Source of the DNA: Paraphoma chrysanthemicola
Taxonomy: Eukaryota > Ascomycota > Dothideomycetes > Pleosporales > Phaeosphaeriaceae
Direction of reading: 5' to 3'
DNA: 64,000 nucleotides
NCBI GenBank assembly: GCA_020744225.1
Contig: JAGMWG010000022.1
Location: 62,001 to 126,000 of the forward strand
This document shows, one piece after another, positions 1 to 9,924 of this stretch. Under the pieces are notes generated by a model, which was not told the origin of the DNA, searched no databases, and worked only from the letters and a program-made list of their open reading frames with translations. Both the position numbers and the translations under genes were made by a program. Every line of letters begins with the position of its first letter. The first letter of the stretch is position 1.

Positions 1-121
1 GGGCAATCATCAAACTACTTCAGCGTCTGGTGCCGCTGCTAGAATTCGCGCAGCTGTGCGCCGACAAAGGCCCAAAGGCAATAAGTGGTTCAAGCTAAAG
101 GAAACAGATGGAGATGTCTGA
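1..121 (+). CDS. C-terminal end of a protein cut by the window edge
   Basis: A reading frame is open from base 2 and ends at TGA 119-121, giving a 39-residue tail. It is rich in basic residues and finishes with a Lys/Glu/Asp-rich stretch (KWFKLKETDGDV). No domain can be recognised in so short a piece. It reads like a genuine C-terminus because Ala/Arg-rich helix-like sequence precedes a charged end, but it could also be chance. The rest of the gene lies to the left of the window. Confidence 0.4.
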   Translation, partial: GNHQTTSASGAAARIRAAVRRQRPKGNKWFKLKETDGDV

Positions 122-516
122 GACGAAGATCATGCATCGTATAAGAGTGCGGCGCAGCTCATGGTCCAGACTAGGTACTGTAGCGTTAGTTCCCTGGTGC
201 TGGACGCCTCAACCGCGGCCAAGCCATGCTTGAATTTGACAAGGAGAATTGTAAATCCGGGGCAGAGTGGAACTGATGAAGAAGCCCAAAATTCTGAGCA
301 GGAATTGACAATTGCTAGTGCCTGACGCTCAATTACTGTGTTTTCTTCCCAAAGGTCGCTTTCCTGGAAGAAAGCTGAGGCCACGCGTGCATGAGCGCAG
401 CATGGTCATCTACGGAGGCCGGACCCAGCGCCGCGAAATCCGGCCCAACACACCGCTCTGCTCCGCCACCAACGACAATCGTTCAATCCATTCATTCCAA
501 CACATTCGCCTCGCGC
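122..516. other. intergenic, nothing recognised
   Basis: This stretch lies between a probable gene end and the 3' end of the flavin monooxygenase. Short frames on both strands have no recognisable domain. It probably holds the two 3' UTRs. Confidence 0.5.
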
Positions 517-1887
517 TTAGATCGATACCTTGTTGGATGCAGTAATTTTTGGTGATGGACCGTTTGCGACCTCCTTGTGCGCCGCGAATTTGCACTGCAA
601 CCAGGAGATCGGGCACGTGTCTTGTTCGTTCACCACAGTGCTCAATCTAGCCATCAGATCCTTTTCAATATCAGTGTTATACAGCCAACCAAGCTCGCCG
701 TGGTCGCCGCTCTGCCACACTGAAGTTCCCTCTGCCTCCAGCTTTTCGCGCATTGCTTGTGGAAGTCGAGCGTTGTTGAGCTGCATTGTGAGCTCGATGA
801 CCTTGTCGACACGTTGCTGTCGCATGGACTGCCACGCTGCAAGAGCTTTATCAAGCGGCAGCTTATCGGTGATCCGAGAGAAGAGTGCAGCAAGCGTGAA
901 CGCGTCTTCGAAGCCTTGCGAGGCACCCTGGCCAGCTGTAGGTGGGATTGCGTGAGCAGCGTCGCCAAGTATCACCACGCGTTTCTTGTTCGATGACCAG
1001 CTTTCGAGCTTGGGGACGACATAATAGGGCCAAATACTCAAGGTGTGCAGATCAACATTGTCAAGTGCTGACTGCACAATAGACGGCCAGGTTTCGTAGC
1101 CCTGCTTGAATAGCGCGAGCAGCCCTTCACGATCGGCGAGTAGAGCATCCCATCCAGCCCGGTCCTGCTCCGGCCACGCTCGTTGTGTGCCTGCCAGCAG
1201 TTCCGAGCCATCAATATTCTGAGGTGCCATGACGAAGGCTCCGTTCTTCGCGTAGATAGCTACAGGCATGTGGTATTCGCCGGCAGGCATGTGCTGTGGA
1301 AAGACGAGATTGCTTGTAGGCAGTGCGCAAGTGATTGCGACCTGACCTGAGTATTTGGGGATAACCTCAGGTGCAAGGTACTTTCGAACGGTCGAATGAA
1401 TGCCATCAGCTCCAACCAGTAGGTCGGCCGATGCTGTGGTTCCGTCGGTGAACGCGAAAGACACACCATTCTCGTCCTCAGAGATGATGTGACTGAACTT
1501 CACATCGTGTGTGACTGGGATCTGTAGCTGTTGGACTTCGGCGCGTAGCTCCGTGAGTAGTGTCTGGCGGTAGATACGTAGAGCCTTGTACCCGTATAGC
1601 TTCTCGTTGCCCAGGTAATATTTATCAGTTGTAACTTGTTCGAAATTCTTGAACTCAAGTGTTTCGAAGTTGTACCCTTGTGGATGGAGACGGTCGTAGA
1701 TGCCGAGTGTGTCGAGGATACGCAGGGCGTTTGGAGACAACATCAGTGCCCCTGATGTTGTCACAGTGGGCTCCCTCAATTCGTATATCTTGCAGAAAAT
1801 GCCCTGGCGATGAAGAGATATAGCCAGAGTCAAACCTGCGAGCCCGGCCCCAATGATGGCGACTCGATCCGGACGTGTGGAGAGCAT
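517..1887 (-). CDS. FAD-dependent monooxygenase, salicylate hydroxylase-like
   Basis: A single-exon protein of 456 aa. It has the three marks of class A flavoprotein aromatic hydroxylases. The N-terminal Rossmann FAD motif GAGLAG is at residues 13-18. The DG motif that contacts FAD and NAD(P)H is at about 159-164 (GADGIHS). The GD motif that binds the FAD ribityl chain is at about 308-309 (GDAAHAIPPTAGQG). Members hydroxylate aromatic or polyketide substrates using NAD(P)H and O2 in the cytosol, and the length is typical. The substrate cannot be read from sequence; salicylate, kynurenine-like or secondary-metabolite substrates are all possible. It is transcribed divergently from the NmrA-like gene at 2603 across a 715-bp shared promoter region, which hints at co-regulation. 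No intron is needed. Confidence 0.9.
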   Translation of the reverse strand: MLSTRPDRVAIIGAGLAGLTLAISLHRQGIFCKIYELREPTVTTSGALMLSPNALRILDTLGIYDRLHPQGYNFETLEFKNFEQVTTDKYYLGNEKLYGYKALRIYRQTLLTELRAEVQQLQIPVTHDVKFSHIISEDENGVSFAFTDGTTASADLLVGADGIHSTVRKYLAPEVIPKYSGQVAITCALPTSNLVFPQHMPAGEYHMPVAIYAKNGAFVMAPQNIDGSELLAGTQRAWPEQDRAGWDALLADREGLLALFKQGYETWPSIVQSALDNVDLHTLSIWPYYVVPKLESWSSNKKRVVILGDAAHAIPPTAGQGASQGFEDAFTLAALFSRITDKLPLDKALAAWQSMRQQRVDKVIELTMQLNNARLPQAMREKLEAEGTSVWQSGDHGELGWLYNTDIEKDLMARLSTVVNEQDTCPISWLQCKFAAHKEVANGPSPKITASNKVSI

Positions 1888-2602
1888 AATGTGTAATTCT
1901 GTAGAGTAGGAGTTTCAATCGTACGTGTATGATGGAGAATTCAGTGGGAGAAGGTTTATAAGTCAGCAGAAAGACGTGATGTAAACAATCGCAGTGTGCT
2001 TGAGAAAGACCAGAGCTGATGCTGAGATTGATATTCATATTTAAAGTATTTACGGAGGCTTGATCCTTTATCTCGGCTGACGTATATCGTCCCTGGAGAT
2101 AGCTCAATGCTTCTCCGACACTCACAAGTGTACTGGCTGCCTAGATTGACTGTTGTTAATGGCAGTGTAACTAGCTGCCAAACCGCATATGGTTAGATCA
2201 AGGTGCCGGGTCCGACCCGGATCCGGTCGGGTGCAACACACCTCCGGCAACAGTGCTTTGTCGTGCCTTGTAGTCTATCAGGCAAAGCGATCTTACATTT
2301 GTGGGTTCGAAGAGATGGTCCTTCATCAGCTCGGATCCGGCGATTACGAAGGCGTTCAAGAGTGATGTCCGAGTTGTTAGCCTGTAGTCTCCGAAACATG
2401 GTCAGCATCGCAGATATGCCAATCGTACCAGACTTGTAAGTCTATAAGACGACCATCTAACCATACTTGCAGCTATCGTCGCCAGAATCCATTTTCAGCA
2501 ATCGATTTTTAAGTCCTAAAGTTTTGACTGTACACCCGCATACTCGTCGAAGATAATCCTACAACCTGTTCACGATCTTGACCGTCGTACAATCGCTCGC
2601 CA
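1888..2602. promoter_or_regulatory. shared divergent promoter region with GC-rich palindrome
   Basis: This region separates the monooxygenase start (1887, minus) from the NmrA-like start (2603, plus). At 2212-2230 it holds a near-perfect palindrome centred on GGATCC. The arms are CCGA(C)CC and GGTCGG, with one bulged C. CGG/CCG half-sites sit in inverted orientation inside it, as Zn2Cys6 regulators often use. Binding is inference. Confidence 0.35.
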
Positions 2603-3286
2603 ATGAAGATGGAATCCGGCAAACGCGTCCTCGTGATCGGTGGTAGTGGACGGACGGGCAAACTCGTCATCAAAGAGCTCTTGCAACGCGGCCATGAGGT
2701 CACTGCACTTGTCCGAAATCCAGACGCCATGGCAAACGAAATTGGCTCAGGCCTGAAGACAACCACGGGCACCCCACTGAAGCAACAGAATGTGCGCGAT
2801 GCTTTCAAGCAGAGCAACCCCGAAGTCGTCATCGTCACACTCAGCGCACCTCGCGCCAGCGACAGCCCCTTCGCAGCCGTCGTCTCACCGCCTCGTTTGA
2901 TGGCCGACTCAACCGCGAATGTTGTCGCCGTCATGAAAGAGTTCAACACATCGAAGATCGTCATTATGCAGGCGTTTGGCGTGGGCGAGTCGTGGAGAAA
3001 CCTGCATTGCGTAATGCAGCTCTTGATGAAACAGAGCAACATGATCTATCAGTACAATGATCACAACCTTGTTGCAAAAGAGACCGAGGCCAGTGGGGAG
3101 AAGTTTGTCTTTGTGCGACCATCGCGACTGGAAGAAGGCGAAGCCACGCAAATCAAAGAATGGGCACATGACGGGAAGGGAGTACCGATGCTGGCTGCAA
3201 TCTCTCGTGGGAGTGTTGCGAGGTTCTTGGTGAAGGCAGCAGAGAGCGACACGTGGGACGGCACAGCGCCAGTCATCACCAACTAG
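2603..3286 (+). CDS. NAD(P)-binding NmrA-like / atypical SDR protein
   Basis: A protein of 227 aa in one exon. It begins with a Rossmann beta-strand and the glycine motif GGSGRTG at residues 13-19, followed by a segment (about 34-40, TALVRNP) typical of NAD(P)-binding (NmrA/HSCARG-type, NAD(P)H-binding) proteins. No clear YxxxK catalytic pair of classical SDRs is evident, which supports the atypical class. Such proteins act as redox sensors or as reductases of small carbonyl or flavin substrates in the cytosol. The ATG at 2603 starts just before the first beta strand. It is divergent from the flavin monooxygenase, so it may supply reducing power to, or sense redox state for, the same pathway; that is inference. 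Confidence 0.8.
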   Translation: MKMESGKRVLVIGGSGRTGKLVIKELLQRGHEVTALVRNPDAMANEIGSGLKTTTGTPLKQQNVRDAFKQSNPEVVIVTLSAPRASDSPFAAVVSPPRLMADSTANVVAVMKEFNTSKIVIMQAFGVGESWRNLHCVMQLLMKQSNMIYQYNDHNLVAKETEASGEKFVFVRPSRLEEGEATQIKEWAHDGKGVPMLAAISRGSVARFLVKAAESDTWDGTAPVITN

Positions 3287-3625
3287 GGGGATCCAGGGAC
3301 GGCGTTTGCATAGTGAGAATATAGATCATTTATTTTGCACAGCTTGCCTAGGTCGTGATGGTCGTGATGGACGAGGTGTACACGGTCGGAGCTTGGGTGA
3401 CGTCTAGCTTCGCCTAGCACCAACCCCACAGTTCCTGAAGCAGCGGCGAGATTTCCCACCCCCGAGCTCCACGTTGCACTTGACAGCTCCAATTCCGCCT
3501 GTACTGTCTTTTTGGAGCATCAATTGCGACCCCATTGCTCCCTTCCCCTTGGACCCTCCCTTATTTTGACGAGGTTCGTGCCAGCACTGCCCGCCCCGCA
3601 CTCGACTCCACAGTACAGTACACAG

Positions 3626-3633
3626 TATATATA
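3626..3633 (+). promoter_or_regulatory. TATA box of the Tudor-SN gene
   Basis: TATATATA lies 71 bp upstream of the chosen ATG at 3704. It is preceded by a CT/GT-rich stretch, a normal fungal core-promoter arrangement. Confidence 0.5.
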
Positions 3634-3703
3634 GCTGGAGCTAGCTCGTGTGGCCACGGTAGCTAACAGCATCACCACACAGCTCCCATCCCTACCCGCA
3701 ATC

Positions 3704-6352
3704 ATGGCCACGTTCGAAGCGAAGGTCAAGAGCGTGCTTTCGGGCGATACCGTCATTCTGCACAACATCAACAACCCAAAGCAGGAGCGCACCCTCAGCT
3801 TGGCCTTTGTCAGCGCACCGCGACTCAAGCGCGAGGGCGATGAGCCCTTCGCCTTCGAGTCACGCGACTACCTCCGCAAGCTGCTGGTTGGCAAGGTTGT
3901 GCGCTTCCAGGTGCTCTACAAGATCCCCACGGGCGCAAACCGCGAGTACGGCCTCCTCGTCCTTCCGAATCGCATACTCCTGCCCGAGACGGCCGTTGCC
4001 GAGGGTTGGCTCAAGCTGCGCGATGACGCCGGCCGCAAAGAAGACTCAGAAGAGGCCGCACAGCTGCTCGAGCGGCTACAGGTTGTAGAGGCGCGCGCAA
4101 GAGCCGAGTCCAAGGGCCTGTGGGCCGAGAGCGGTGGCCGCATCAACTCGATATCTGAGCTGAGCGATGCCCAGAAGTGGGTGGAGGAGCACAAGGGCAG
4201 CGACATCGACGCCATTGTCGAGAAGGTCCTCTCCGGCGACCGTCTGATTGTGCGCTTCCTCCTCTCGCCAACCGAGCATGTACAGACCATGGTTCTGCTC
4301 GCCGGCATCCGCGCCCCTGCCACCAAGCGCACAAACCCGTCAGATGGCAAGGAGCAGCCCGCTGAGGCATACGGCGACGAGGCTCAGCAGTTCGTCGAAA
4401 CACGACTGCTGCAGCGCTCCGCCACTGTCAACGTCCTCGGCACGACCCCGAACGGCCAGATCGTGGCGGACGTCAAGCACCCAACCCAGGGCAGCATCGC
4501 CCCCTTCATCCTCAAGGCTGGCCTCGCCAAGTGCACCGACCACCATACAACTCTCCTCGGCCAGCAAATGGGCGTCCTGCGCCAGGCAGAGAAGGCCGCC
4601 CGAGACAGCCGTTTGGGACTCTACGCCGGACATGTGGCTCCCAAGGCCACCGCGGGCGGTGACTCAGAGGCAGTCGTAAGCCGAGTGCAGAGCGCCGACA
4701 CCATCTTCGTGCGGAATAAGGCGGGCGTCGAGAGGCGCATCAACCTGTCCAGCGTCAGACAACCTAAGCCCACCGACCCGAAACAGTCACCCTGGGTGTC
4801 CGAAGCCAAAGAGTTCCTGCGAAAGAAGCTGATTGGCAAGCATGTCAAATTTCACATCGACGGCAAGCGTCCTGCGACTGAAGGCTACGACGAGCGTGAA
4901 ATGGCAACCGTCACGTTCCAGAACAAGAACATTGGTCTGCAGCTCGTCGAGAACGGCATGGCCACTGTAATCCGCCACCGCCAGGACGACACTGACCGCA
5001 GCCCCATCTACGATGATCTCCTCCTCGCCGAACAGAAAGCGCAAGAAGAGCAGAAGGGTCTCTGGTCGCCCAAGGCACCTGCTGCGAAGCAGTATGTTGA
5101 CTACTCAGAGTCCCTCGAAAAGGCTAAGCGACAGCTCACTCTCCTCTCACGGCAAAAGCGGGTTCCTGCCATTGTCGACTTTGTCAAATCGGGCTCGCGC
5201 TTCACTGTCCTGGTTCCACGCGAGAACGCCAAGCTCACCTTCGTCCTCTCTGGCATCCGCGCGCCACGGTCAGCGCGCAATGACCAGGACAAGGGCGAAC
5301 CTTTCGGCAAGGAGGCGCACGAGTTTGCGAATCGACGGTGCCAGCAACGCGACGTTGAGATCGACGTCGAAGACTGCGACAAAGTCGGCGGTTTCATCGG
5401 CACGCTGTACATCAACCGTGAAAATTTCGCCAAGACCCTGGTCGAGGAAGGTCTGGCTAGTGTGCACGCTTATTCGGCGGAGAAGGCAGGAAATGCAAAT
5501 GAACTCTTCGCTGCGGAGCAGAAGGCCAAGGATGCACGAAAGAATCTGTGGCAGGACTATGACCCATCGCAAGACGAGGAGGCTGAACAAGCCACGGCCG
5601 CTGCCACGGAGACTTCCAACGGTGACTCGACAGCCTCCAGGCGCAAGGATTACCGCGATGTCATCGTCACGCATGTCGAGGAGACCGGCCGGCTCAAGTT
5701 CCAGGAGATCGGAAGTGGAACATCAGCGCTAACATCCCTTATGAGCGCTTTCAGCAAATTCCATCTGAACCCAGCCAACTCAGCAGGCGTCCCGAATCCC
5801 AAGGCTGGCGAATTTGTGGCTGCCAAATTCACCGCAGATGACCAGTGGTACCGTGCCCGCATACGACGCAACGATCGCGAGGCAAAGAAGGCTGAAGTCG
5901 TGTACGTTGACTACGGCAACTCTGAAACTATCCCGTGGTCACGCCTGCGCCCACTCTCACAAACCGAGTTCCTGCCGTCCAAGTTGAAGCCTCAAGCCCA
6001 AGAGGCGCAGTTGTCATTCATCCAGTTGCCCCAGAATCCCGAGTACCTCGCGGATGCTGTCAACTTCATCTCACAAGAGACCGCTGACCGCCAGCTTGTC
6101 GCAAATGTTGATCAGGCAGACAAGGATGGCACCCTCTGGGTTACTCTATTTGATCCCAAGTCAAGCAAGTCTGCAGCCGATAGCGTCAACGCGGATGTCA
6201 TTGACGAAGGTCTGGCTATGGTGCCAAAGAAGCTAAAGGCTTGGGAGCGTAGCGCAAGCGATGTGTTGGCTGCATTAAAGAAGAAGCAAGATGTCGCAAA
6301 GGAGGAGAGAAGGGGCCAGTGGGAGTATGGCGATTTGACTGAGGACGACTAG
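3704..6352 (+). CDS. SND1: Tudor staphylococcal nuclease (SND1 / Tudor-SN)
   Basis: A protein of 882 aa encoded by one exon. The open frame extends back to a GTG at 3650, but the first ATG is 3704 and the nuclease fold starts immediately after it, so that start is chosen. Four staphylococcal-nuclease-like domains follow one another, each opening with a V-K-S-G-D/R pattern: roughly residues 3-140, 170-310, 325-475 and 505-645. A Tudor domain lies at about 700-755 (key aromatics in WYRARI and VYVDYGN), with a fifth partial SN repeat around it at the C-terminus. The family binds RNA and methyl-arginine proteins and acts in stress granules, RNA decay and splicing. Length and order match the eukaryotic family. 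The symbol is the animal one; fungal genes usually lack a standard name. Confidence 0.95.
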   Translation: MATFEAKVKSVLSGDTVILHNINNPKQERTLSLAFVSAPRLKREGDEPFAFESRDYLRKLLVGKVVRFQVLYKIPTGANREYGLLVLPNRILLPETAVAEGWLKLRDDAGRKEDSEEAAQLLERLQVVEARARAESKGLWAESGGRINSISELSDAQKWVEEHKGSDIDAIVEKVLSGDRLIVRFLLSPTEHVQTMVLLAGIRAPATKRTNPSDGKEQPAEAYGDEAQQFVETRLLQRSATVNVLGTTPNGQIVADVKHPTQGSIAPFILKAGLAKCTDHHTTLLGQQMGVLRQAEKAARDSRLGLYAGHVAPKATAGGDSEAVVSRVQSADTIFVRNKAGVERRINLSSVRQPKPTDPKQSPWVSEAKEFLRKKLIGKHVKFHIDGKRPATEGYDEREMATVTFQNKNIGLQLVENGMATVIRHRQDDTDRSPIYDDLLLAEQKAQEEQKGLWSPKAPAAKQYVDYSESLEKAKRQLTLLSRQKRVPAIVDFVKSGSRFTVLVPRENAKLTFVLSGIRAPRSARNDQDKGEPFGKEAHEFANRRCQQRDVEIDVEDCDKVGGFIGTLYINRENFAKTLVEEGLASVHAYSAEKAGNANELFAAEQKAKDARKNLWQDYDPSQDEEAEQATAAATETSNGDSTASRRKDYRDVIVTHVEETGRLKFQEIGSGTSALTSLMSAFSKFHLNPANSAGVPNPKAGEFVAAKFTADDQWYRARIRRNDREAKKAEVVYVDYGNSETIPWSRLRPLSQTEFLPSKLKPQAQEAQLSFIQLPQNPEYLADAVNFISQETADRQLVANVDQADKDGTLWVTLFDPKSSKSAADSVNADVIDEGLAMVPKKLKAWERSASDVLAALKKKQDVAKEERRGQWEYGDLTEDD

Positions 6353-8370
6353 ACACAGTACCGGTAGCGACACCTAGCATCATGGCGATGTCGACTTTGG
6401 ACGGCATTTTGGAGGCGCAGTGATCTTGCATAGGGCTTGGGCAAAAAGCGAGGATATGCGCGGCTTGGACATCTTTTGGTGGAACAAAAGCATTGCATGG
6501 CCTAGAAGAGCCTAACAAGTTTGCAAATACAGTTCCTGTGCTACTTCTTTTAGCTTCCTCTGTACATGTCTGACGATTCTCGTTCTACATCAGATGCAAG
6601 GCTACAGACGCATCACAAACATATTCTCAACCGTCGTCACGATCTGCTCTTCACAATGCCGCTCACCCTCAATGATGACGTGAGCGCTCCAGTCGAAGCG
6701 TGGCAAATAATGGCCGAGCTGACATCGCTGTATGATGGACACATAATCGAGAATGCAAACCAGTGTTGCACTCCATTCTGTACCAGTACCTCGTTGCGAC
6801 ATCAGCCTGGAATTGCACCGCGGCCTTTAGACCGCCCGAATAACTTCCGATCGTCCCGGAGCGAGCACGTTGGAGGTCGATGTAGAACCCAAATTTAGAA
6901 ACGCGAAAATGGACTGGGCCATTTGCATCGCTTGACCGCCATCACTCGTGCATTTTCAGCTTCAACGTAGTCAAGTATCTAGTCATTTCCACATGAGCTC
7001 GGCAGGCATGGCATCTCCTTGAGCGTGCTGTGGATTCGACTTTCAGCTTGAGCAAGAGGCATAAGACGGCACAATGGACTGGCTCAAGTGAGAACTAGTA
7101 CACGAAGGCCGAATCGATGGGGATCGTCAGACGGCGTGGCCTGCAGGGGTCCCGCTTGAGGACAGCGAATGCGCTAAGGACTGCCAAAAGCGGCAGCGCC
7201 AACGGGCTACACGGAGACGTGTGGGGAATGGCGCAGGGGTAACTTCCAACCACGTCCGTGTTTTGGCGAACACCTTCAATGCAGTAATAATGCACAACCC
7301 GTTCTGAGACCTCCCGTCTAGCGAGATTCGACCCCGCGAATACGTGCTTTTACAACTGCTTCACTTGCAGACCAGCCTGGCCAAAGCTGATCTCCCGTTA
7401 CGAGATGACAATCACCAAGCACGTCCACACAGAGCAACGCCAGATGTTATGGGGCCAGTCCCCAGCTGGACATCAATTATGGTCATGCAAATTATGGCCC
7501 ACGCTCGACAGTCATTGGAAATCGTTGTGCAATGGTCAAGGGGCCATGCAACGCCACGGCTGAACGCGCGTACTGAATGGAGCAATTGTCTCGAGCTTGA
7601 CGCTATCGATGGCGGACCGCTGAAGCGCCTCGAGGTCTAGAGCTGGAAGCTGTTGACCGAATCGGTCTAAGCTCGTGGACCGTTCCCTATTGACCTCACG
7701 TATCCGAGATCCGACCCCACTCGCAAGCACGCCGAGAGCGCCAGGAAGCTTGTTCGCGAGCCGAGGGTCTTACCAACTTATGGGGATCTGACCAGGGGGA
7801 GAATCACTCTTTGCGCGACCAGTTCTGATGCTCGCAGCATGCACAGCAATGCGTGAAGAGGACGATTATGACACGACTGTGAGCTCATGCCTGGGAAACG
7901 CCAGTACATGCTACTCGCGCCTTTAGCTTAACCACTACGCCACCAGGAGAGACACTCTTGAAGCATTCGCGCCGAATTCTCGTATCTGTGGAAGGGCAGC
8001 GCACGGCTCATCAGAGCGCCTCGTAAAGCAATATCAGCCTTAACCACTAGGAGTCTTAGCAAAATCTCCGCTGAAGGATACGCTGCTACGCTGGAGGAGG
8101 TACGTGCCGTTCAAGGTTCACATCCTCCAAGATGCCATGCAAGCAAGCGAACGGTAGATACTCCGTACTCAGGGGCATAGCGGCTCATCTCCGAGTGAGC
8201 ATATATGAGGTCTCAGGTCTGACTTTTAGACCTCATCCACAGTCATCCTTTGACCGGAACAGCAGCCTTTTCGCACTCTCGCAGTGACGACCACACTCTT
8301 TTGTCTTTTTCAGTTACATCTCACCCCAGTCAATCGTTATCAACGACTTATTAATAATTCCTAATTCACA
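6353..8370. other. 2-kb intergenic region with tRNA-like fragments
   Basis: No convincing gene is present. On the minus strand there are pieces resembling Pol III internal promoter boxes. An A-box-like element (TGGCGTAGTGGTTA) is at 7942-7929, with a related fragment at 8041-8050. B-box-like elements (GGGGTCGAATC and GGGGTCGGATC) are at 7335-7325 and 7718-7708. Their spacing is wrong for an intact tRNA, so they may be remnants of tRNAs or of a tRNA-derived repeat. Confidence 0.35.
8205..8236. promoter_or_regulatory. inverted repeat in promoter of wall protein gene
   Basis: A perfect 9-bp inverted repeat (ATGAGGTCT / AGACCTCAT) with a 14-nt loop lies about 135 bp upstream of the ATG at 8371. 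The loop contains a third AGGTCT copy (8215-8220). This looks more like a transcription-factor dyad than an RNA structure. No binding factor can be named. Confidence 0.3.
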
Positions 8371-9924
8371 ATGAAGTACTCCATCTTCTTCGCCGCCACC
8401 GTTGCGGCTTACGATGCTTATGGCGGATACGGCGCTGGTCAGTCCAGCTCCGTTCCGGCCAAGGTCTCTTCCACCCCGATCAAGGGAGGATACGGTGACT
8501 ACCCGGCTTCGTCCGTGAAGACCTCCGTTCCAGCCGCGAAGTCGACTCCTTGCACCACCTCCGCTGGCAAGCATGGTTATACCACCGTCGTGCCGGGCTA
8601 CGGCAAGGAGCCAGTGACCGTCACCAGCCAGCACCAGGCCTACCCGACCTGCCTGGCCAAGGGCTACGATGGCAAGAGCTGCGACAAGTGGGGTGACGAC
8701 AAGTACGTCTCGACCACCATTACCGACTACAACAAGAAGGTCGTCACCATCACCAAGGTCCAGGACTACGTCACTGTCTACCACGAGAAGAAGACCATCA
8801 CCCACTACGCCACCCCTACTGTTGGCGGATACGGCGCTGTCTCCACACCCGCATCCAAGAACAACACTGGTGTCTGGTATGAGCTCTACGAGAAGGTCTA
8901 CGTCTGCGAGTACCAGAACATCGGCAAGAACGTTCTTGTCGGTTACACCGGCTCTGGTCTCTGCCAGAAGTGCGATGATGATCAGCCCATCGTTCAGAAG
9001 GAGTACAAGGGCGGCAAGTGGGTCGAGGAGAAGAAGAACCTCAACTACGGCAAGCCCAAGGACGAGGTCAAGGTCTACGAGAAGCCAGGTGTCTACACCG
9101 TCCCAGCCAAGGTTGTGACCGTCTATGAGTCAAAGCCCACTGGTAGCTACCAAAAGAACGTCTACACCTACGATGCTAAGACAATCACCATCACCAAGCC
9201 GGGTCAGACCTACACTTGCTCGTATGAGGCTCCCAAGAAGACCCCATCCAAGGGCGAGGACTACCCCGTCACCGTGACCAAGACCCCGACCTACAACGAC
9301 TATGGCTACAAGGCATCCCCAACCCCGACCCCCAAGAAGCCTGACACCGGCTATCCTGGATACCCCATCTACCCAGGCAAGGGCAACAGCACCATCCCCT
9401 CCAAGCCAAGCTCCACCCCTTGCGATGATGACAAGAAGTCCAGCGCTACCCCGTACGTGACCAAGCCCGTCTACGATGACAACAAGGGATACGGTGGTGA
9501 CTACAAGCCCACCCCCACCCCGTATATCTCCAAGCCAGTCTATGACAACAACAACGGCTATGGCGGTGATTACAAGCCTTCTTCGTCTGCTCCCTCCAAG
9601 CCATCGTCGACCCCGTGCGATGACGACAAGACGAAGCCCACCCCTACCCCAGCCAAGCCCGTCTATGACAACAACAACAACAACAACGGTTATGGTGGTG
9701 ACTACAAGCCATCTCCTACTCCCGTCAAGCCAGTCTATGACGACAGCTACAAGCCAACCCCCACACCGGCTAAGCCAGTCTATGACAATGGCAACAGCTA
9801 CCCGAGCCCGACCCCCGTCAAGCCAGTTTACCCTGCTGATACCCCGGCTGGTAGCTACGGCTCCAACACCGGCTACGGCAAGCGCAGCGGCATGATGGAG
9901 CGCCGCAAGGCTTATGCCGCTTAG
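8371..9924 (+). CDS. secreted Tyr/Pro/Thr/Lys-rich repetitive wall protein
   Basis: A protein of 517 aa in one exon. It starts with a short hydrophobic leader (MKYSIFFAATVAA), then a Gly/Tyr-rich segment, so secretion is likely although the leader is shorter than usual. Residues about 30-310 form a Tyr- and Lys-rich body with scattered cysteines (CxxC near 205, SGLCQKC). From about 320 to 500 the chain is a degenerate tandem repeat built on KPVYD-(N)n-GYGGDYKP(T/S)PTP with Cys-containing variants (STPCDDDKK). The composition is typical of fungal cell-wall or extracellular-matrix proteins that become cross-linked through tyrosine. No GPI signal is visible; the chain ends GKRSGMMERRKAYAA. Function beyond a structural role is unknown. 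The six AAC units at 9670-9687 make the repeat length likely to vary between strains. Confidence 0.75.
   Translation: MKYSIFFAATVAAYDAYGGYGAGQSSSVPAKVSSTPIKGGYGDYPASSVKTSVPAAKSTPCTTSAGKHGYTTVVPGYGKEPVTVTSQHQAYPTCLAKGYDGKSCDKWGDDKYVSTTITDYNKKVVTITKVQDYVTVYHEKKTITHYATPTVGGYGAVSTPASKNNTGVWYELYEKVYVCEYQNIGKNVLVGYTGSGLCQKCDDDQPIVQKEYKGGKWVEEKKNLNYGKPKDEVKVYEKPGVYTVPAKVVTVYESKPTGSYQKNVYTYDAKTITITKPGQTYTCSYEAPKKTPSKGEDYPVTVTKTPTYNDYGYKASPTPTPKKPDTGYPGYPIYPGKGNSTIPSKPSSTPCDDDKKSSATPYVTKPVYDDNKGYGGDYKPTPTPYISKPVYDNNNGYGGDYKPSSSAPSKPSSTPCDDDKTKPTPTPAKPVYDNNNNNNGYGGDYKPSPTPVKPVYDDSYKPTPTPAKPVYDNGNSYPSPTPVKPVYPADTPAGSYGSNTGYGKRSGMMERRKAYAA
9670..9687 (+). repeat. (AAC)6 microsatellite in coding sequence
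   Basis: Six consecutive AAC codons encode an Asn run inside the repeat domain of the wall protein. It is in frame, so slippage would change protein length without a frameshift. Confidence 0.85.

Noticed and set aside
3650..3703. Upstream extension of the Tudor-SN frame
   Set aside because: It begins with GTG, not used as a normal start in fungi; the ATG at 3704 fits the family N-terminus.
7318..7400. Possible intact tRNA on the minus strand around the B-box-like motif
   Set aside because: A T-arm can be drawn, but no matching acceptor, D-arm or anticodon stem lies at the right distance.
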